A stretch of 64,000 nt of DNA. Source: Chloroflexota bacterium. GTDB taxonomy: Bacteria > Chloroflexota > Anaerolineae > Anaerolineales > Villigracilaceae. The notes beneath the pieces are model-generated. The model searched no databases. It was given only the letters and a program-made list of their open reading frames with translations, and had not been told where the DNA came from. Position numbers and translations under genes: made by a program. Shown here one piece after another: positions 59,109 through 64,000 of the stretch (the first letter of the stretch is position 1; each line of letters starts with the position of its first letter). The stretch spans positions 23,165 to 87,164 of the forward strand of contig JACRMH010000046.1 in the NCBI GenBank assembly GCA_016219545.1, read 5' to 3'.

Positions 59109-59908
59109 TGTTCATCGGCAATCCCAAAAACCCGCCCCTCGTTTTTTTGCACGGCTTTCTCGGAAGTGGGAAGAGTTGGCGCGACATTGCTGAAACTTTC
59201 AGTGAAAATTATTTTTGCATTCTGCCGGACCTGCCTGGTCATGGGGAAAACACAAAACTCGATCTTAACTCCACGATCAATTTTGATTATTTAACCAACT
59301 GGCTTTCTCAATTACTGGACGAAATCCCCGCCCCGAAAATTCATCTCATTGGATATTCACTCGGCGGTCGCGCCGCGCTGACATTTGCCTGCCGTTATCC
59401 TGAGAGAATCCTCTCCCTGACACTTGAGTCTGCCAGCCCCGGCATCGTTGACCTAGATGAACGCACCCACCGCATTGACGAAGACTCCGCCCGCGCCGAA
59501 TCCATTTTGAAAGACGGCATGTCTGCATTCGTTGACAAATGGTATCGCATGCCACTCTTTGCCAGTTTGAACTCCAACCCTGAAAAATTATCTGCCATCA
59601 AGGAGGCCGCCTCACGCAATGATCCGCGCTGGATGGCAAAAGTCATCCGCGAGTTGAGTCCGGGATTGCAGACTCCGCTGTGGGATTCGCTAGCAAAATT
59701 ATCTTTTCCGATATTATTAATTGCAGGGGAAAAAGATGAGAAGTACGTTCAAGTCATCAAAAAAATGTCAGAGCGAATTCCATCGGCGCAAAAAAACATT
59801 GTGTCCGAAGCCGGACACAATGTTCATGCAGAACAACCTGAAAAATATATTGAGTTAATTCGTAGCGCGACACTGCGAAGCGTGTCGCCCCATGCGAATG
59901 CGGCATAA
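59108..59908 (+). CDS. menH: MenH-like alpha/beta hydrolase (SHCHC synthase)
   Basis: This encodes 266 residues. FLHGFLGSGKSWRDIAETF is the MenH-type start, GYSLGGRAALTFA the nucleophile elbow, and SEAGHNVHAEQPEKY carries the catalytic His. In context it performs the 2-pyruvyl elimination after MenD. The last 16 residues (IRSATLRSVSPHANAA) and the stop are made of REP sequence (59867-59905), so the original end has been replaced. Confidence 0.88.
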   Translation: MFIGNPKNPPLVFLHGFLGSGKSWRDIAETFSENYFCILPDLPGHGENTKLDLNSTINFDYLTNWLSQLLDEIPAPKIHLIGYSLGGRAALTFACRYPERILSLTLESASPGIVDLDERTHRIDEDSARAESILKDGMSAFVDKWYRMPLFASLNSNPEKLSAIKEAASRNDPRWMAKVIRELSPGLQTPLWDSLAKLSFPILLIAGEKDEKYVQVIKKMSERIPSAQKNIVSEAGHNVHAEQPEKYIELIRSATLRSVSPHANAA

Positions 59909-59920
59909 ATGTCGCGTTAC
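59867..59920. repeat. REP-like repeats at the menH 3' end
   Basis: A GCGACACTGCG / CGTGTCGC palindrome (59867-59888) and a GCATAAATGTCGCG half-unit supply the end of menH. Same family as 51731-51752 and the RAYT-flanking REPs. Confidence 0.8.
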
Positions 59921-60804
59921 AAAGCTATCCCCACCCAGAATAACAAACTAAACACCAGCGCGGTCTGACCTGTTCCGGCGAGGGCGGCATTGAGCGGACG
60001 GCCTTTCTGAGTCAATACAACCTTTGCGGCTTTATATGCAATCGGCAGGGACAACCATGCCAGCAGGGAAAACCACGAGACAATTCCCATCCATGCGGCG
60101 ATGGGCAGAATCAAATAGGCAACACTCATACAAAATAAATATTGCGTCTTCGTGAAGCGTTCACCAAGTCGCACCGCGAGAGTATGCTTGCCGCCTTTTC
60201 GGTCATTATCAATATCGCGCAAATTGTTGACCACCAAAATAGCAGTGATGATCAATCCCGGTGGGATGGTCATCCACCACGCGGCGGTTGAGACAAAACC
60301 AGCCTGCACGTAATACGTCCCCGCTACGGAGGCGAGCCCGAAAAAAATAAAGACAAAAATATCACCAAGTCCGTGATAGCCCAGCGGGAAAGGTCCGCCG
60401 GTGTAGGCGATGGCGGCAATGATGGCGGTCACGCCGATGATGACGATGGGCAAGCCGCCCAGCCATACAAGATACAAGCCGAGAAATGCGGCTAAAGCAA
60501 AAACCGTCCACATGCCGAATTTAACTTGAAACGGAGTCAGCAGTCCGGCTTGAGTGACGCGCGTAGGTCCCAATCGTTCGGGCGTATCCGTCCCGCGTTC
60601 AAAGTCAAAGACATCGTTGGCAAGGTTGCTTCCAATTTGTAAAAGGAGGGCGGTGAGTAAGCAAACCAGTGCGGCGTCAAACCGAAAATGCCCGTCACGC
60701 CACGCGAGAGCACATCCCATCACCACGCCTGCGGCCGCAGCCGGCAATGTGCGCGGACGGATCGCCAGCCCCCAAGCTTGCCAATTAATTGTTTGTTCTG
60801 TCAA
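59917..60804 (-). CDS. menA: 1,4-dihydroxy-2-naphthoate polyprenyltransferase
   Basis: This encodes 295 residues with about eight membrane helices. The Asp-rich prenyl-diphosphate sites are NDVFDFERGTD (about 64-74) and DIDNDRKGGKHTLAVRLG (about 196-213). This is the UbiA superfamily, MenA type, which attaches the isoprenoid tail. It is opposite to the other men genes and divergent from menG. Confidence 0.94.
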   Translation of the reverse strand: MTEQTINWQAWGLAIRPRTLPAAAAGVVMGCALAWRDGHFRFDAALVCLLTALLLQIGSNLANDVFDFERGTDTPERLGPTRVTQAGLLTPFQVKFGMWTVFALAAFLGLYLVWLGGLPIVIIGVTAIIAAIAYTGGPFPLGYHGLGDIFVFIFFGLASVAGTYYVQAGFVSTAAWWMTIPPGLIITAILVVNNLRDIDNDRKGGKHTLAVRLGERFTKTQYLFCMSVAYLILPIAAWMGIVSWFSLLAWLSLPIAYKAAKVVLTQKGRPLNAALAGTGQTALVFSLLFWVGIAL

Positions 60805-60876
60805 AGTTTTTTCTCCGCTACGACGTTAATGCCGCGCAGTATAACGTATAATTGCACAAATTTTACAGGAGACCTT

Positions 60877-61569
60877 ATGACACACCTTACAGGACAGGAA
60901 CGCGCCACTTATGTTCAAAAAATGTTCACACAGGTTGCAAAACGTTACGACCTCATGAACCGATTAATGACAGGCGGACAGGACATCCGCTGGCGCAAGA
61001 TGGTGATCAAACTTGCGCGCATTGACAACTCATCCGCATTGCTTGACCTTGGAACGGGAACCGGCGACCTCGCGCGGGAAGCGGCGACTCAATTTCCGCG
61101 GGCAAAGGTCATCGCATCTGACTTCACCCATGAGATGATGCGCGTTGGGAAGAAGATCAGCGCCTTGAATTTCTCCACCGCCGACGCGTTGAAATTACCC
61201 TTTAACGATTCATCCTTCGACGCAGTCATCTCCGGCTTTCTGATGCGTAACGTCATTGACCTGCAAAAAGCAATTGAGGAACAGTACCGCATGTTAAAAC
61301 GCGGTGGACGGATCGTCATCCTAGACACCACGCGCCCGAAGAAAAATATCCTCTCGCCATTTATATGGGTTCACATGCACGTCATCATCCCCACCCTCGG
61401 CACCTTGTTGACCGGACAAAGAGAAGCCTACAACTACCTGCCCGACACCACCGAAGGATTCGTCACCGCCGAAGATATGGCCGCCCGCATGATCGCAGCA
61501 GGATTCAAGAAAGTGGATTTCAAGCGCCTCATGTTCGGGACAATCGCCATTCATTGGGGTGAGAAGTAG
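60877..61569 (+). CDS. menG: Demethylmenaquinone methyltransferase
   Basis: The ATG at 60877 follows ACAGGAGA and gives 230 residues. FTQVAKRYDLMNRLMTGGQDIRWR, the SAM motif LLDLGTGTGDLAREA and a C-terminal YLPDTTEGF are those of the UbiE/MenG family. It methylates demethylmenaquinone with SAM. It starts 72 bp from the divergent menA. Confidence 0.95.
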   Translation: MTHLTGQERATYVQKMFTQVAKRYDLMNRLMTGGQDIRWRKMVIKLARIDNSSALLDLGTGTGDLAREAATQFPRAKVIASDFTHEMMRVGKKISALNFSTADALKLPFNDSSFDAVISGFLMRNVIDLQKAIEEQYRMLKRGGRIVILDTTRPKKNILSPFIWVHMHVIIPTLGTLLTGQREAYNYLPDTTEGFVTAEDMAARMIAAGFKKVDFKRLMFGTIAIHWGEK

Positions 61570-61610
61570 AATAAACGGTGGGTATCCTCGTCTATAATTC
61601 TGAGCAAAAG

Positions 61611-61656
61611 AACCACGCCCGCCAACTGTCCACTACGACAAACTATTAGGCGGTCC
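61611..61656 (+). repeat. attC-like right half H
   Basis: CCACGCCCGCC, then CTGTCCACTACGACAAACT and TTAGGCGG. This matches the right half of element E but in plus orientation. The left half is not seen. Confidence 0.5.
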
Positions 61657-61675
61657 CTTGCTGGAAACGCCCTCA

Positions 61676-61834
61676 CTAGCAGGCTGTCGGAGAGCAGTGT
61701 GTCGCGAGAAAAAAAAGCCAGTTTGAACCGCTAAGAGCGCAAAGAGCGCGAAGCTTTAAAGGTTTTCTTGGCGTTCTTAGTGGGCTTCGCGGTAAAAAAT
61801 GCCCGCCGCTGGGGGTTCTCCGATAAACTGCTAG
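61676..61834. mobile_element. MITE-like element with CTAGCAG...CTGTCGGAGA ends
   Basis: CTAGCAGGCTGTCGGAGA (left) and TCTCCGATAAACTGCTAG (right) are inverted repeats 159 bp apart. Inside lies one copy of the ACCGCTAAGAGCG/CGCGGT repeat (61729-61797). No transposase is encoded. Confidence 0.55.
61729..61797. repeat. ACCGCTAAGAGCG ... CGCGGT repeat, intact copy
   Basis: Same family as 37590-37837, where it is split. The two copies share AACGC/GCGCAAAG words and the GGTTTTCTTGGCG middle. Confidence 0.65.
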
Positions 61835-61843
61835 AGGTAAATT

Positions 61844-62410
61844 ATGCAAGATCAAATAGAACTAACTCATCTTCTTATCCGTATAGCTGAACTGCGGGAC
61901 CCCAATGCTGAAAAACATTCAGAGGGTGTTGCTGAACTTAGCACAGCATTGGCAGAGCGAATCAATATGGATGTTGAAGGGCGCATAGCACTACAACACG
62001 CCGCCAAGCTTCATGATGTTGGCAAAGTCGCCATCAGCGACGCAGTGATCAGTAAGCCATCCCGCCTGACCCGAGCCGAATATCTGATGGTACAGCAGCA
62101 TACGATATTGGGGTATCAACTTCTCCAGCCTATGAAGATCGACACCGTAATTACGAGTGCCATCCTGAGTCATCATGAAAATTTTGATGGAAGCGGCTAT
62201 CCACATGGACTGAAAGGTGAAGCGATCCCGCTTGAAGCACGCCTGATCAGGATCGCTGATTTCTATGACGCATTAATAAGCCACCGTTCTTATAGAAACA
62301 ATGCGGCTTATAGCCCGGCCGAGGCATTAGATGTGCTTGAAGAAAATCGTCATTGTTTTGACCCCGTTTTATTCGACACTTTTGTTGAAATGATAACGGA
62401 GAAATTATAG
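61844..62410 (+). CDS. HD-GYP-type phosphodiesterase domain protein
   Basis: This encodes 188 residues. HDVGK (His57-Asp58) is the HD pair, followed by HHENFDGSGYPHGLKGEAIPLEARLIRIADFYDAL, the HD-GYP signature. It would hydrolyse c-di-GMP. There is no receiver or sensor domain, so it is a bare domain. AGAGG precedes the start. It is bracketed by attC-like H and I in the same orientation, so it may be a cassette. Confidence 0.88.
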   Translation: MQDQIELTHLLIRIAELRDPNAEKHSEGVAELSTALAERINMDVEGRIALQHAAKLHDVGKVAISDAVISKPSRLTRAEYLMVQQHTILGYQLLQPMKIDTVITSAILSHHENFDGSGYPHGLKGEAIPLEARLIRIADFYDALISHRSYRNNAAYSPAEALDVLEENRHCFDPVLFDTFVEMITEKL

Positions 62411-62422
62411 GGAATAAACGCC

Positions 62423-62499
62423 GCCTACGTGCACCGGATGTCAGGGTGCTTCGCTCAAGAATTTTTAGGCTTTGTTTTTCTGCCCGCAAACCATTGGGA
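62423..62499 (+). repeat. attC-like element I
   Basis: GCCTACG begins 12 bp after the HD-GYP stop. Then come AAGAATTTTTAGGCTTTG, TTTTTCTGCCCGCAAACC and ATTGGGA. The internal blocks match the other elements, but the GAGTCCACGCCC portion is deleted. Confidence 0.5.
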
Positions 62500-62514
62500 A
62501 TTCGTTCTAATCAA

Positions 62515-63837
62515 ATGATCAAATTCATAGCCTTCATAGTAACACTTTGTATATTGATGTTGGTTGCTTGTGGTCCAGCAAATAATTCTACGCCAACAGA
62601 ACGGGCAGAGCCACCTACAAGTTCGGCACTACTTACAGTCGCAAATGAAACTGTAACACCAACAGAAGAACCTACTCCAACGAATACAGCCACATCAACA
62701 CCAGACATATTAATCCCTGCGCCTGAGGGGATAATCTATCGAACAGATGCAGGGTTATGGCGGGTTGAAAAAGAAGGCAGTCCATATTTAATTTACCAAC
62801 TCATAGACAGCAGTTACACTTCTCTTTCCCCGGACAATACACATATTTTATATTTTGAATATGCCACAGAAAGCCAACCCAGGGGAAGTCAATATGTTAT
62901 TGACCTATCCACTCTTAATAAAACCCAGATATATCCTCGCGACAATTTGAATATTTGCCTATTCACCTGGATGCCGGGACATCCAAATACTATTCATACC
63001 GTTTTACTGGAAGAGGGTGCTGACCCGGGCTATTCTTGCGGACGCGGCTCTCCAGTCTTTACATCTTTAGATGGAAGCAACCTTATCGTATTAGACAAGG
63101 ATGGCTCAGGGTGGAGCAGTCCATCCATATCACCAAATGGCAAGTATGTCGCCTTTGATAAAGGCGGAATACCTTGGTTCTACGAATGGGGAAAGACTGC
63201 CCATCTCTTTGATACAAATCGATATGGTATTTCCCAATCGGGTGCAAGTTATTTTTCAGCTCCATCGTGGTCACCCGATAGCAATAAGCTTGCCTGGATC
63301 AGACTCCCGAAAACGCAAGACCAAGGACAGGACGACATAGACATAATAATTTTTGATATAAGGGACAAAACCTTTACAAACCTATATCCCTGCCAAACTA
63401 ACAATAATGCCCCATGTGGTCTAGGTAACTATGAAGGCTCTCAATCACATATCGCATGGAGTGGCGATGGAGCTTATATATCGATCATCAATTACGGATT
63501 TGATACTTTTGGTGTTTATTCACTGGATGGTCAATATAGAAAGATGTTTGCGGATGGGTTTCATGAAATTCAATGGAGTTCTTCAAATTCATGGTACGCC
63601 AGAACAGAATCCACGGAGTCTTGCTATAAAGTATTTGTTGAATCGGCTGGTAATCAAGAATCACATGAAGTTGGATGTGGGGACTCGCTAATATGGAGTC
63701 CAGACGGAAGCAGGTTGATATTTGGTAAAAAGGGATTGGGCTGGTGGTTTGTAGATATAAAAACCTGGAGCGTAAAACAACTCGATATGCCGAATGATAG
63801 TGAAATTACTACTTGGACAGATTTGTCAAATCAATAA
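62515..63837 (+). CDS. TolB/WD40-like beta-propeller lipoprotein
   Basis: The ATG at 62515 gives 440 residues. The signal has a lipobox MLVAC (Cys near 19), then a Thr/Pro linker (25-60). The main part has repeated blade-type motifs (SLSPDNTHILYFEY, SSPSISPNGKYVAFDKGG, SAPSWSPDSNKLAWIR, HIAWSGDGAYISIINYG, LIWSPDGSRLIFGKKG) as in TolB/DPP-IV-type propellers. It probably binds a ligand outside the membrane. The gene is AT-richer than its neighbours. Confidence 0.75.
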   Translation: MIKFIAFIVTLCILMLVACGPANNSTPTERAEPPTSSALLTVANETVTPTEEPTPTNTATSTPDILIPAPEGIIYRTDAGLWRVEKEGSPYLIYQLIDSSYTSLSPDNTHILYFEYATESQPRGSQYVIDLSTLNKTQIYPRDNLNICLFTWMPGHPNTIHTVLLEEGADPGYSCGRGSPVFTSLDGSNLIVLDKDGSGWSSPSISPNGKYVAFDKGGIPWFYEWGKTAHLFDTNRYGISQSGASYFSAPSWSPDSNKLAWIRLPKTQDQGQDDIDIIIFDIRDKTFTNLYPCQTNNNAPCGLGNYEGSQSHIAWSGDGAYISIINYGFDTFGVYSLDGQYRKMFADGFHEIQWSSSNSWYARTESTESCYKVFVESAGNQESHEVGCGDSLIWSPDGSRLIFGKKGLGWWFVDIKTWSVKQLDMPNDSEITTWTDLSNQ

Positions 63838-63862
63838 TAAATTCATCAAGAAGATAAAGAGA

Positions 63863-64000
63863 GGGGCTGTCTAAAAAGGTAAGTGTAGGCAGTCAAAACA
63901 GAAAAAAGGTAAAAAACTGGCAGTCATTGGGCTGCCAGTTTTCGTAGATTGTGAGCAATGGAAAGAATGCCCCATTCGGTCTCCACTTTCTTCAATCCCC
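63863..64000 (-). mobile_element. Right end of an insertion sequence, IS1182-like
   Basis: GGGGCTGTCTAAAAAGG (63863-63879) looks like an IS terminal inverted repeat, and the transposase frame starts 45 bp inward on the minus strand. The other end lies outside the window. Confidence 0.6.
63924..64000 (-). CDS. Transposase C-terminal end (partial)
   Basis: On the minus strand the frame from the window edge reads GLKKVETEWGILSIAHNLRKLAAQ then TGA. This WG.L.IAHNLRK ending is typical of DDE transposases of the IS1182/IS5 kind. Only 25 residues lie in the window, and the gene continues past the right edge. Confidence 0.7.
   Translation of the reverse strand, partial: GLKKVETEWGILSIAHNLRKLAAQ

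Noticed and set aside
1..64000. tRNA, rRNA or other stable RNA genes
   Set aside because: No conserved T-loop or rRNA motifs were seen by eye on either strand; tRNAscan-SE would settle it.

Overview
The window reads as a roughly 50% GC chromosomal segment of a Chloroflexota bacterium, most likely an Anaerolineae/Anaerolineales member. This is inference from gene style and context: a longer-than-usual PheT, CpaE/CpaF-type genes with a small uncharacterised protein between them, many serine/threonine/proline-rich lipoproteins and TPR proteins, and very many short dispersed inverted repeats. No rRNA, tRNA or CRISPR array was seen. The metabolism is mixed. A Na+-pumping methylmalonyl-CoA decarboxylase-type complex (left edge to 2.4 kb) points to fermentation or propionate use. 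Heme A synthase and a nearly complete menaquinone cluster point to respiration with a heme-copper oxidase. Rubrerythrin fits exposure to oxygen.

Layout. 0-2.4 kb: decarboxylase operon (alpha 3' end, gamma-like, biotin carrier, beta). 2.5-8.8 kb: lipoprotein, a PLP enzyme, a zinc-ribbon protein, a chitinase-like lipoprotein gene broken by one in-frame stop, and a receiver / Roadblock-like / IS200-transposase-like fusion protein. 8.9-15.7 kb: polA, a large TPR protein, rubrerythrin, a membrane protein. 15.7-20.4 kb: a Phe-type T-box leader and pheS-pheT, with a four-helix-bundle gene between them. 20.4-24.7 kb: a PfkB kinase, parA, parB, an amidohydrolase. 24.7-31.3 kb: a signalling run (two histidine kinases, an OmpR regulator, a CpaE-like ATPase with receiver domain, CpaF, a double-HTH regulator). 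31.3-38.2 kb: small enzymes, DsbA-like protein, heme A synthase, lipid kinase and repeat debris.

38.4-47.7 kb is the most unusual region. Ten genes all lie on the minus strand, most are single-gene units, and most are separated by 50-150 bp elements that begin with a GCCTAAC-like core shortly after the stop codon and share a GAGTCCACGCCCGCC block. It looks like an integron cassette array without an integrase in view (CALIN-like). Cargo includes a DinB-like protein, a GGDEF protein, an alpha/beta hydrolase, a class C beta-lactamase-like serine hydrolase, a HEPN-type protein and unknowns. Related elements flank an HD-GYP gene at 61.6-62.5 kb.

47.8-64 kb: a TPR protein, AMMECR1-like protein, flavin reductase, a TetR regulator with a palindromic operator, then menF-menD-menB-(membrane)-menE-aroF-menH, with menA opposite and menG after it. 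menC is absent. This cluster is studded with REP-like palindromes. A REP-associated transposase (RAYT) with its flanking REPs is fused in frame to the 3' end of menD, and other repeat copies encode in-frame peptides in menE and pheT or form the ends of tetR and menH. The window ends inside an insertion sequence.
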